Shown here in pieces: positions 1 to 5,296 of a stretch of DNA of 5,296 bases. Source of the stretch: Planctomycetaceae bacterium. Its GTDB lineage: Bacteria > Planctomycetota > Planctomycetia > Pirellulales > Pirellulaceae. The position numbers and the translations under genes were made by a program. The DNA lies in assembly GCA_003455945.1 (NCBI GenBank), contig DMPQ01000001.1, forward strand, positions 1-5,296. Reading direction: 5' to 3'. The notes under the pieces were generated by a model. The model had not been told where the DNA came from, did no database searches, and saw nothing but the letters and a program-made list of their open reading frames with translations. Position 1 is the stretch's first letter, and each line of letters begins with the position of its first letter.

Positions 1-360
<360 letters not shown>

Positions 361-465
361 ATATCCAGGTCTCTTGGATCTTGAGCGGGCTAGGCGCTGT
401 TCGAGAAACCGCGTACCCACAACACCGAATTGCGTCCGGCACGGCCTTACCGCCTGCCGGACGAT
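361..465 (+). other. 23S-5S intergenic spacer with processing-type hairpin
   Basis: This is the transcribed spacer between 23S and 5S rRNA. I see no tRNA or protein gene in it. Its main structure is a perfect 9-bp stem, CGTCCGGCA (433-441) with TGCCGGACG (455-463), closing a 13-nt loop and ending only two or three bases before 5S begins. A weaker 5-bp stem, ATCCA with TGGAT, sits near 363-379. Such spacer helices commonly serve as RNase processing sites during rRNA maturation; that role here is inferred from position. The stem is not followed by a T run, so it is unlikely to terminate transcription. Confidence 0.7.
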
Positions 466-574
466 TCGCGGCGACCATATCGGAAAGGTCACACCTGTTC
501 CCATTCCGAACACAGTAGTTAAGCTTTCCGAGCCGATGATAGTGCCAAAAGCGTGAAAGTAGGTATCGCCGCAC
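466..574 (+). rRNA. rrf: 5S ribosomal RNA
   Basis: This is a complete 5S rRNA, part of the large-subunit central protuberance. Helix I is formed by GCGGCGA (468-474) pairing perfectly with TCGCCGC (566-572). The conserved core is clear: GGTCACACCTGTTCCCATTCCGAACACAG at about 487-515 (loops B and C), then CCGAGCCGATGATAGTG, and GTGAAAGTAGG at 553-563 (loop E side). The segment between GATAGTG and GTGAAAGTAGG is much shorter than in E. coli, so helix IV is reduced and the whole RNA is about 109 nt rather than 120. A short 5S type is known from planctomycetes (recalled, not checked). The ends are set from helix I and may be off by a few bases. Confidence 0.95.
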
Positions 575-581
575 TTTATAC

Positions 582-615
582 AAGCCCGCCGGGTTTCGAC
601 CCGGCGGGCTTTTTT
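582..615 (+). terminator. Intrinsic terminator of the rRNA operon
   Basis: A perfect 13-bp stem, AAGCCCGCCGGGT (582-594) with ACCCGGCGGGCTT (599-611), closes a TTCG tetraloop (595-598) and runs into six T residues at 610-615. It begins eight bases after the 5S end, which makes this the end of the rRNA transcript. On the opposite strand the stem is followed by TTGTATAAAG, a poor T tract, so it would at best weakly stop minus-strand transcripts arriving from the GrpB gene. Confidence 0.95.
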
Positions 616-782
616 CGTTCTTGCCCCATGCCGTCGCCACGCCGCGGCACAGGATTCGTTTCCCGGTCCACCAGCGAGCCGCTCCTTCGTCACGATCCGA
701 CGCTCACCCCGGCAGCCCTACCGAACGGCCGATCACGGGTGACCGCCTCAGGATGCTGCCGACGACAGAACGGAGCTGGGCG
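616..782. other. Intergenic region between converging 5S rRNA and GrpB gene
   Basis: This stretch lies between the rRNA terminator and the stop codon of the minus-strand GrpB gene. Frames that run through it are arginine-rich shadows with no convincing start. I find no strong hairpin with a T tract for the minus strand; the best is a wobble-containing 5-bp stem around 735-754. How the GrpB transcript ends is therefore unclear from sequence. Confidence 0.6.
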
Positions 783-1358
783 TCAGACCTCCGGCGGTGA
801 TTCCCGGTCCGGAACCCAGCCGGTCCGCTCGGCCCACTCCCGAGCCGCGAACCAGATCAGGTCCACCGCCGGATCCTTCACCGTCGCGTAACGCGCTCCC
901 TCTCGCAACTCCGTCGACAAGAGTCGCTTCAGCTGGGCGTAAGCCGCCGCCGTTTGCGGACGGGCTCGCAGATAGTCGCGAAAGAGCAGAGGGTAGATCG
1001 CGTTCGACGCCCCCTCGCGGCGAACATGGAGATTCGCTCGGCGATCTCCTTCACGCTCGACATACAACTCCTTCCGCCATTCGTCGAGCGACTCCGGTTC
1101 CCCCGGCGGAACATGATCGCGGTCGATGCGCCGATGACGGCGAAATCCCCCTTGTTCCATCCGACGACCGATTTCCGGATCCCAATCGCCGATCCGGATC
1201 TGAACATCGATCACATCCTTCGCCGGCAATCCCGGAACCGACGTCGAGCCGATATGGTCGATCCGCCGTGCCGCGCGGCCGAGCAGCGATTCGAGTCGCT
1301 CCGCCAGCTCACGAAACTCCGCGGCCCAACTCGATTTCGGTTCCACGATCTCGACCAT
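783..1358 (-). CDS. GrpB/UPF0157 family protein, nucleotidyltransferase-like
   Basis: This 191-residue protein belongs to the GrpB (UPF0157) family, which has a nucleotidyltransferase fold; substrates are unknown for most members and it is expected in the cytoplasm. The family signature is RIDHIGSTSVPGLPAKDVID at residues 32-51, with the HIGS motif (35-38) that binds nucleotide in this superfamily and acidic Asp48 and Asp51 after it. The usual AKPIID is AKDVID here. Later family features are NLHV (109-112), FRDYLRARPQ (126-135), the YAQLK segment (140-144) and the C-terminal Y-x-x-x-K pattern (157-161). Length is typical. I chose ATG 1358 because GAGGGGGAG (minus strand, 1365-1373) lies six bases upstream; an in-frame ATG at 1391 would add 11 poorly conserved residues. 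It lies 88 bases behind the preceding gene with no terminator between, so it is probably last in a three-gene unit. The family call is firm; the reaction is unknown. Confidence 0.93.
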   Translation of the reverse strand: MVEIVEPKSSWAAEFRELAERLESLLGRAARRIDHIGSTSVPGLPAKDVIDVQIRIGDWDPEIGRRMEQGGFRRHRRIDRDHVPPGEPESLDEWRKELYVEREGDRRANLHVRREGASNAIYPLLFRDYLRARPQTAAAYAQLKRLLSTELREGARYATVKDPAVDLIWFAAREWAERTGWVPDRESPPEV

Positions 1359-1446
1359 GACCGGCTCCCCCTCGGAACTCCGCCACGACATCCCTGCCGA
1401 TCGCGACGACGCACGCCCATCCGATCGGAATCGTCGACCGAGGCGA

Positions 1447-1884
1447 CTAGCGCTGGGGAATCGGGCGAGCCATGATTCGGTCCCGTCCGGCGTAGGCGCC
1501 GTCCGCTTCCATGCGCAGATTCCCGAATCGCTCCTGAAACTGGGCCGTCGAGTCGCAGGTGCCGATCACATGAGGCCCCCGAGCCGAGCCGCTCGGCTTG
1601 TCGTAGGCCGTGCCGACCACTTCGATGGCGCCGAAGAGCGTCGGTTTCCCCTCGACTCGGATCAACCAGGTGCCGTCCGCCGCAAGCTGGTCGGGAAGTA
1701 CGATCGGAGCCAACAGGCGATTCAGACCGACGGCGATCAGCACGGCGATACCGGTGAGCAAGGCCAAGCCCCCGAGCACCATCAGAATCGGGCCGCGAGC
1801 CGACTCGCGCAGCGGTTCTTCTCCCAGCTGCACGGTTCTCGCTCGCTCGGTCCCCACCACCGCTTTTCCTTCTCCCGAGGTCAT
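1447..1884 (-). CDS. Small single-pass membrane protein, unknown function
   Basis: I do not recognise a family for this 145-residue protein. Residues 1-30 are polar and charged. Residues 31-58 form one clear membrane segment rich in Leu, Ile, Gly and Val (GPILMVLGGLALLTGIAVLI and onward). The remaining ~85 residues look like a small folded domain containing GTWLIRVEGKPTLFGAIEVV (71-90) and a single Cys at 110. There is no cleavage site, so it is probably a membrane anchor carrying a soluble domain; its orientation is undecided. The start is ATG 1884, with GGAGAA at 1891-1896 six bases upstream; GTG 1887, one codon earlier, is too close to that site. The ATG shares its first base with the TGA of the preceding gene (TGATG), so translation is probably coupled. 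The reading frame is supported by the operon fit, the ribosome binding site and the membrane segment, not by homology. Confidence 0.8.
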   Translation of the reverse strand: MTSGEGKAVVGTERARTVQLGEEPLRESARGPILMVLGGLALLTGIAVLIAVGLNRLLAPIVLPDQLAADGTWLIRVEGKPTLFGAIEVVGTAYDKPSGSARGPHVIGTCDSTAQFQERFGNLRMEADGAYAGRDRIMARPIPQR

Positions 1885-2336
1885 CACGACTTCTCCGCAT
1901 GGCGCGATGAGTGTTGACTTGCTTCCGCCGCGCCGATCGGCGGTCCCTCACGGTAGATCTCGCGATCGTCGCAGAGGATTCTCAGACTTCTCAACCTCGC
2001 GAATCGGTCGAATTTCAGCCGAATCGCCAGGCGGACGTCGCCGCGGTCGGTCGCCAGCGTCAGATCGAATCGCTCGGTGAGTCGTACGAGCGGGAGCTTC
2101 CGCAGCGCTCGTCGACCGTCGATCCGAATCTCGTCGAACAAGCCGAACGCATCGTACTCCAACTCCATCTGCAACGGCGCCTCGAACCTCAACCGCCGAT
2201 ACAGCCAACGACTCGCCAGCGGTATCACCACCGGCTCACGCTCCGGGTCCCACGGAATTCGACGCCCCGTTTCGGTTCCCGGAGGACGATAGGGGTTCGA
2301 TTCCGCGTCCGCTTCGGTGCGATTCGGCCGAGTCAT
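1884..2336 (-). CDS. Beta-rich hypothetical protein with NPYRPP motif and internal duplication
   Basis: This 150-residue protein has no signal peptide or membrane segment. The N-terminal 30 residues look disordered and include NPYRPP (14-19), a motif I recall near the N-terminus of many planctomycete hypothetical proteins. Residues 47-130 alternate hydrophobic and charged positions as in beta strands. Two segments about 48 residues apart resemble each other: LEYDAFGLFDEIRIDGRRAL (59-78) and LKFDRFARLRSLRI followed by CDDREI (107-127). They share Leu-x-aromatic-Asp-x-Phe, then Leu-x-x-hydrophobic-Arg-Ile and an Asp-rich turn. The pattern recalls FAIM1-like two-repeat beta sandwiches, but that is a guess. 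ATG 2336 was chosen because GGAGGGAGA (2344-2352) lies seven bases upstream; the frame stays open to 2468, but that extension covers repeats and is low-complexity. It is the first gene of its unit, and its TGA overlaps the next ATG. Confidence 0.78.
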   Translation of the reverse strand: MTRPNRTEADAESNPYRPPGTETGRRIPWDPEREPVVIPLASRWLYRRLRFEAPLQMELEYDAFGLFDEIRIDGRRALRKLPLVRLTERFDLTLATDRGDVRLAIRLKFDRFARLRSLRILCDDREIYREGPPIGAAEASQHSSRHAEKS

Positions 2337-2476
2337 CGTCGCGTCTCCCTCCGACGCACGGTTCGCTCTCGTCGCAAGGCCCCCGCGCGACGCACCGCCG
2401 TTCACCGACGCCCTTGTTTCGAGACTAGTCGAGTCTAGTCGGGTCGAGTCGATCGCGAAGTGCGGCAAGAAACGAC
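2337..2476 (-). promoter_or_regulatory. Presumed promoter region of the three-gene minus-strand unit
   Basis: This gap separates the hairpin at 2477-2507 from the start of the 150-aa protein gene, so a promoter for the downstream unit is expected here by layout. I cannot name a convincing -35/-10 pair; on the minus strand TTCGCG and TAGACT are 16 bases apart, which is weak. The region holds the 10-bp repeat array at 2421-2450 and the ribosome binding site GGAGGGAGA at 2344-2352. Confidence 0.35.
2421..2450. repeat. Three tandem 10-bp direct repeats
   Basis: Three consecutive 10-base units read GAGACTAGTC, GAGTCTAGTC and GGGTCGAGTC on the plus strand. Units 1 and 2 differ at one position and units 2 and 3 at two. 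The 10-bp period places equivalent bases on the same face of the helix. The first unit contains the 8-bp palindrome GACTAGTC. The array lies 85-114 bases upstream of the start codon at 2336, within the presumed promoter region, and could be an operator array or simple slippage-derived sequence. Confidence 0.75.
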
Positions 2477-2507
2477 CGAGGGGAGATCGGCGTCCGATCT
2501 CCCCTCG
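2477..2507 (-). terminator. Hairpin terminator behind the DUF1501 gene
   Basis: A perfect 14-bp inverted repeat (2477-2490 with 2494-2507) closes a 3-base loop and starts 25 bases after the DUF1501 stop codon. Read on the minus strand, the stem is followed by GGTCGTTTCTTG, a broken T tract. The plus-strand flank CGTTCCATTCCTC is less T-rich close to the stem. The position fits the end of the DUF1553-DUF1501 transcript, and the imperfect T run makes the efficiency uncertain. Confidence 0.65.
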
Positions 2508-2532
2508 CGTTCCATTCCTCGTTCTCGACCGA

Positions 2533-3825
2533 CTACGAAACGAGTTCCTGCACGAACTCCCCTCCGGTCACCAACGGAATCGGCCGCCCGACGCCGCTCA
2601 TGTTTTCGTGGTCGGGATCGATCCCCAACAGACGATAGACGCTACGGAACAGATCCGCCGCCTCGACCGGCCGATCGATCACCTCCGAACCCGAATCGTC
2701 GGTCCCCCCGATCACCTGTCCGCCGCGCACTCCGCCGCCGGCAATCGCTGTCGAAAAGGCTCGCGGAAAGTGGTCTCGCCCGCCACGAGGGTTGATCTTC
2801 GGCGTGCGACCGAACTCTCCCATGCAGAGTACCAAGGTCGATTCCAACAACCCTCGCTGCTCGAGATCTTCGATCAGTCGGGCGAACGGCTGATCGAGCT
2901 GTCCGCACAGCTCTCGGCTCTTCTCGAAATTGTCCTGGTGCGTATCCCAATTACCGAGCCCGACCTCGACGAACGTCACCCCCGACTCGACCAGCCGCCG
3001 AGCCAACAGGCAACCCCGTCCGAAGTCCGTATCGCCGTACGCCTCGCGATCCGCTTCGCTCTCGCGCTCCAGATCGAAGACGCTCATGCTCGGACTGAGA
3101 ATCATCGTCGATGCCCGTCCGAGCAACTCCCGATGATCGGCCATCCCGCGAGGATGAGCCGACCCGGTCGATTCGAGCTGCTCGACCAGACTCAGGCGCC
3201 GGCGAAAGCGAGCCGTCTCGGTTGTCGGAGCCGTGTTTTCGGGAGGGGTCGTCGGATCGGCGACCACCAGCGGATCGAACTTCACCCCCAAATACCCACC
3301 GCCGCTGTCCGCTCGGGCCCCGCGTCCGATCCGGACGAACGACGGCAGTTCGGCCGTCGGATCGCCGAGCTGATGCGCGACGTTGGCGCCGAGCGTCGGG
3401 TAGCGCAAGGCTGCGGTCGGCAGATAACCGGTGTGCATCAGGAACGAGGCCCGCGGATGGCTCCCTTCCTTCCCCGTCATGCCGCGAAGCAACGCGACCT
3501 TGTCCATTCGCCGAGCCAACTGCGGCAGATTCTCCGACAGGCGGATTCCCGACACGTTCGTCTCGATCGCCCGCGTCTCGCCGCCGTTGGCATGTTCCGG
3601 CTTCGGGTCGAACGTCTCGAGCTGACTCGGCCCCCCCTGCATCCAGAGCAGAATGCACGCCTTTCCTTGGCGCCGAAGCGTTGCGGCATTGGCGGCGAGC
3701 GTCGCTTGCCAGCCGAACAGACCGGCTCCCGCGATCCCCATCGCCGCACTGCGCAGCACATCCCGACGGTGCCAGCCGCGTCGAGTCGGCGTCAGATCGG
3801 TCGTCACGAAGCTTCGGTCGCTCAT
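2533..3825 (-). CDS. DUF1501 protein, Tat-exported, alkaline-phosphatase-superfamily-like
   Basis: This is a complete 430-residue DUF1501 protein of typical family length. DUF1501 is grouped with the alkaline phosphatase/sulfatase-like fold; its substrate is not established. Residues 19-47 form a Tat signal: HRRDVLR followed by AAMGIAGAGLFG and an Ala-rich end (ATLAANA), so export of the folded protein is expected. Family motifs appear in order: WMQGGPSQLETFDPKP (61-76), LRGMTGKEGSHPRA (113-126), NWDTH (292-296), GEFGRTPKIN (336-345) and GGRDHFP (348-354). The conserved Asp, His and Glu residues in these blocks would be the metal-binding candidates by analogy with the superfamily. ATG 3825 has GGAGAA at 3832-3837, six bases upstream. 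It follows the DUF1553 gene by 84 bases with no terminator, the order commonly seen in planctomycetes, so the two are probably co-transcribed. The family call is very secure; the function is open. Confidence 0.97.
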   Translation of the reverse strand: MSDRSFVTTDLTPTRRGWHRRDVLRSAAMGIAGAGLFGWQATLAANAATLRRQGKACILLWMQGGPSQLETFDPKPEHANGGETRAIETNVSGIRLSENLPQLARRMDKVALLRGMTGKEGSHPRASFLMHTGYLPTAALRYPTLGANVAHQLGDPTAELPSFVRIGRGARADSGGGYLGVKFDPLVVADPTTPPENTAPTTETARFRRRLSLVEQLESTGSAHPRGMADHRELLGRASTMILSPSMSVFDLERESEADREAYGDTDFGRGCLLARRLVESGVTFVEVGLGNWDTHQDNFEKSRELCGQLDQPFARLIEDLEQRGLLESTLVLCMGEFGRTPKINPRGGRDHFPRAFSTAIAGGGVRGGQVIGGTDDSGSEVIDRPVEAADLFRSVYRLLGIDPDHENMSGVGRPIPLVTGGEFVQELVS

Positions 3826-3909
3826 CGTTCGTTCTCCGCTGCTCGCTCACACCTTCGGACCGTCAGACCGTCGAAAACCGCCACGAGCGATTCCTCGTCC
3901 GTTCGCCCC
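3826..3909 (-). other. Intergenic gap between DUF1553 and DUF1501 genes
   Basis: This 84-base gap contains the ribosome binding site GGAGAA (3832-3837) of the DUF1501 gene and a small direct repeat, GACCGTC at 3858-3864 and again at 3866-3872 on the plus strand. I see no terminator hairpin, which supports read-through from the upstream gene. Confidence 0.5.
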
Positions 3910-5296
3910 TCAATCGCGATGCAGGAACTCGGACGAGTTGATCAACGACCAATGCAGGTCTTCGAGCCCCTCGCGCCGCTCCGGAACCGATTCCAGATGC
4001 CGTCGCACCACCGACCGCTCCTCGTCCGTGGGCAACCGCGCCAGACTGTACGCGTAGATCTCGTCGACCTGGATCTCGAGCCGATCGGTCTCGCGCATCA
4101 CCCGCGCCGACAGACCGTTTTCTCCGCGGACAAAGCCGTCGACCACCGGGCCGTTCATCAGGAACAGTGCCTGCGGAATACTCTCGGCCCATTCCTCGCG
4201 CGAGTCGCTCGGATCGAATCCGAACAGCGTCTGCAGCCCCCGTCGCGCATCGGCCGGCCCCATGCCGCGCTCGCGTCGGACCGTCGGCAATTGCCGCTCG
4301 TTCACCTGGAGAGCCTGAACCAGGCGATCGAAGATCTGGTCCGAGCGAAGCGGAACGCGGTAGGGAGCGATCCAAGCCGCCGGCCGCTCCGGACTCGATT
4401 CGATCGAGCGGCGCCCGTACAGGTCGGTTAGCGCTACGGTCCGCAAGAGCCAGGCAAAGTCGTAGCCCGACGCCGCGAACCCGTCGGCCAACGTGTCGAG
4501 CACCTCGGGCGAGATGGGAGAACGATCCGGGCCGATGTCGTCGACCGCATCGTAGAACGAGCGGCCGATCAGTTCGCTCCAGACCCGATTCACCGCCGCC
4601 TTGGCGAACCATTCGTTCTGCGGATCGGTCATCCAGGCCGCCAACGATTCGCGTCGCTCCGCATCGGTCGCTCCGAACGGAAGCGACCGCGCGTCGACGA
4701 AGAAGATCGGCTGCATCGCTTCCCCCGGCTTCTCCGGTTCGTTCAGGTCGGGCATCAGGTGCTCGGGCATGCCGACGAACCGGTTCGGGTTCGGACGCTG
4801 CACCCTCGCGAAACGATCCTGCCCCGACACGACGAACGTCCGCTCCTCCTGGTTGAAGCGAGCCGAAACGCGAGGGAAGAATGCCGCCAACTGATGGAAC
4901 TGCTCGCGCGTCCAGCGGTCGGTCGGGTGATCATGGCACTGGGCGCACTGGATCTGGATCCCGAGGAAGATCCGCGACACCTCGGACACCGTCTCCTCGG
5001 GCCGCCCCCCCTGAGCCACGATCAGTCCCGCATTGCCGTTCTGTCGTCCGTCGCCGGCAGCCGTGACGAAATCGGTCGCGACATCAGCCCACGAACGGTT
5101 CGCCGCCAGCGCTCGACGCAGATAATCTTCCGTCGCCCCCATCACGATCGGCGACCGCTCTTCGGTCCGCCGGTAGAAGATCGTGTCGCGCCAGTACCTC
5201 GCCCAATTCGCCGCGTACTGCTCGCTGTTCAGAAGCGAGTCGACCAGCGCCGCACGCTCGAAACCCGAATCGACCTGCAGCATCAGCTGCTCGTTC
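3910..5296 (-). CDS. PSCyt2/PSD1 (DUF1549-DUF1553) protein with c-type haem motif, N-terminus missing
   Basis: This frame has no stop up to the window edge, so the gene begins outside it; the 461 visible codons are the C-terminal part of a longer protein. The ATG at 5283 is internal, because the upstream codons Asn-Glu-Gln-Leu continue the domain. Counting from that Met, residues 1-~180 belong to DUF1549 (PSCyt2), with the typical SLLNSEQYAANWARYWRD (16-33) and CAQCHDHPTDRW (113-124), whose Cys113, Cys116 and His117 form a c-type haem-binding CxxCH. DUF1553 (PSD1) covers about 220-457, with FAKAAVNRVW (226-235), VDDIGPDRSPISPEVLD (247-263), ASGYDFAWLL (271-280) and the end EGLEDLHWSLINSSEFL (438-454). 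Covalent haem attachment implies export, normally by an N-terminal signal, which is not visible. Many relatives also carry an N-terminal PSCyt1 cytochrome domain; whether this one does cannot be seen. Its neighbour is a DUF1501 gene, as usual. The reaction is unknown. Confidence 0.96.
   Translation of the reverse strand, partial: NEQLMLQVDSGFERAALVDSLLNSEQYAANWARYWRDTIFYRRTEERSPIVMGATEDYLRRALAANRSWADVATDFVTAAGDGRQNGNAGLIVAQGGRPEETVSEVSRIFLGIQIQCAQCHDHPTDRWTREQFHQLAAFFPRVSARFNQEERTFVVSGQDRFARVQRPNPNRFVGMPEHLMPDLNEPEKPGEAMQPIFFVDARSLPFGATDAERRESLAAWMTDPQNEWFAKAAVNRVWSELIGRSFYDAVDDIGPDRSPISPEVLDTLADGFAASGYDFAWLLRTVALTDLYGRRSIESSPERPAAWIAPYRVPLRSDQIFDRLVQALQVNERQLPTVRRERGMGPADARRGLQTLFGFDPSDSREEWAESIPQALFLMNGPVVDGFVRGENGLSARVMRETDRLEIQVDEIYAYSLARLPTDEERSVVRRHLESVPERREGLEDLHWSLINSSEFLHRD
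4933..4947 (-). other. CxxCH haem c attachment motif in the DUF1549 domain
   Basis: The codons for Cys-Ala-Gln-Cys-His occupy these 15 bases on the minus strand, followed by Asp-His-Pro-Thr-Asp-Arg-Trp. CxxCH is the standard covalent haem c site and is the defining conserved block of the DUF1549 (PSCyt2) family. The usual Phe after His-Pro is Thr here. Haem occupancy is inferred from the motif and has not been demonstrated. Confidence 0.85.

Noticed and set aside
1420..1429. Palindrome TCCGATCGGA between the membrane-protein and GrpB genes as a possible operator.
   Set aside because: It is short and belongs to the widespread CGATCG pattern, with no promoter nearby.
1211..1951. A 246-codon minus-strand frame and overlapping plus-strand frames across the GrpB and membrane-protein genes.
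   Set aside because: They are extremely Arg/Ser-rich out-of-frame shadows; the overlapping frames have ribosome binding sites, a family match or a membrane segment.
2337..2468. Upstream extension of the 150-aa protein to a start at 2468.
   Set aside because: The extra 44 residues are Ser/Thr/Arg-rich and encoded by the 10-bp repeats, while the ATG at 2336 has a strong, well-spaced ribosome binding site.
2614..2625. 12-bp palindrome GGGATCGATCCC.
   Set aside because: It lies inside the DUF1501 coding sequence, where it encodes the normal Gly-Ile-Asp-Pro segment.
2317..4431. A 704-codon plus-strand open frame opposite the DUF1501 gene and part of the DUF1553 gene.
   Set aside because: Its codons are exact reverse complements of the sense codons of both genes, so it stays open simply because the real genes avoid TTA, CTA and TCA. 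It ends exactly where the DUF1553 gene uses a CTA leucine codon (4429-4431). The predicted protein is arginine-rich, crosses two genes and shows no domain.
3863..4612. A 249-codon minus-strand frame inside the DUF1553 gene.
   Set aside because: It is an alternative frame of a gene whose own frame matches DUF1553 throughout; it has no recognisable domain.

Overview
The window comes from a GC-rich bacterium, almost certainly a planctomycete. Three things point there: a PSCyt2/PSD1 (DUF1549-DUF1553) gene followed by a Tat-exported DUF1501 gene, which is a hallmark gene pair expanded in Planctomycetes; a short 5S rRNA with a reduced helix IV; and a small protein carrying the N-terminal Asn-Pro-Tyr-x-x-Pro motif that I recall from many planctomycete hypothetical proteins. 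Related gene pairs also occur in some Verrucomicrobia and other groups, so genus and species cannot be read from this window.

Layout. Positions 1-615 on the plus strand are the end of a ribosomal RNA operon: the last ~360 nt of 23S rRNA, a ~105-nt spacer with a strong hairpin, a 5S rRNA of about 109 nt, and a textbook intrinsic terminator with a TTCG loop. No tRNA gene is visible, and any 16S gene lies outside. From 616 to 782 I see no gene. All protein genes lie on the minus strand and converge on the rRNA operon.

Read in transcription order from the right end, the first unit is a PSCyt2/PSD1 protein (3910-5296, its N-terminus cut off by the window edge) and then a DUF1501 protein (2533-3825), closed by a perfect 14-bp hairpin at 2477-2507. 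The second unit starts after a promoter-sized gap that holds three tandem 10-bp repeats (2421-2450). It contains a 150-aa beta-rich hypothetical protein (1884-2336), a 145-aa single-pass membrane protein (1447-1884) joined to it by a stop/start overlap, and a GrpB/UPF0157 family nucleotidyltransferase-like protein (783-1358).

How the genes may work together. The DUF1553 and DUF1501 proteins are both expected outside the cytoplasm. One has a c-type haem motif and the other is an alkaline-phosphatase-superfamily-like protein behind a Tat signal, so they plausibly act as a pair, though the biochemical role of the pair is not established. The two small hypothetical proteins are probably co-translated and may form a membrane-associated pair. 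GrpB looks like a passenger at the end of that unit. Nothing here amounts to a clearly new system. The least explained elements are the 10-bp repeat array and the small protein pair with its internally duplicated partner.
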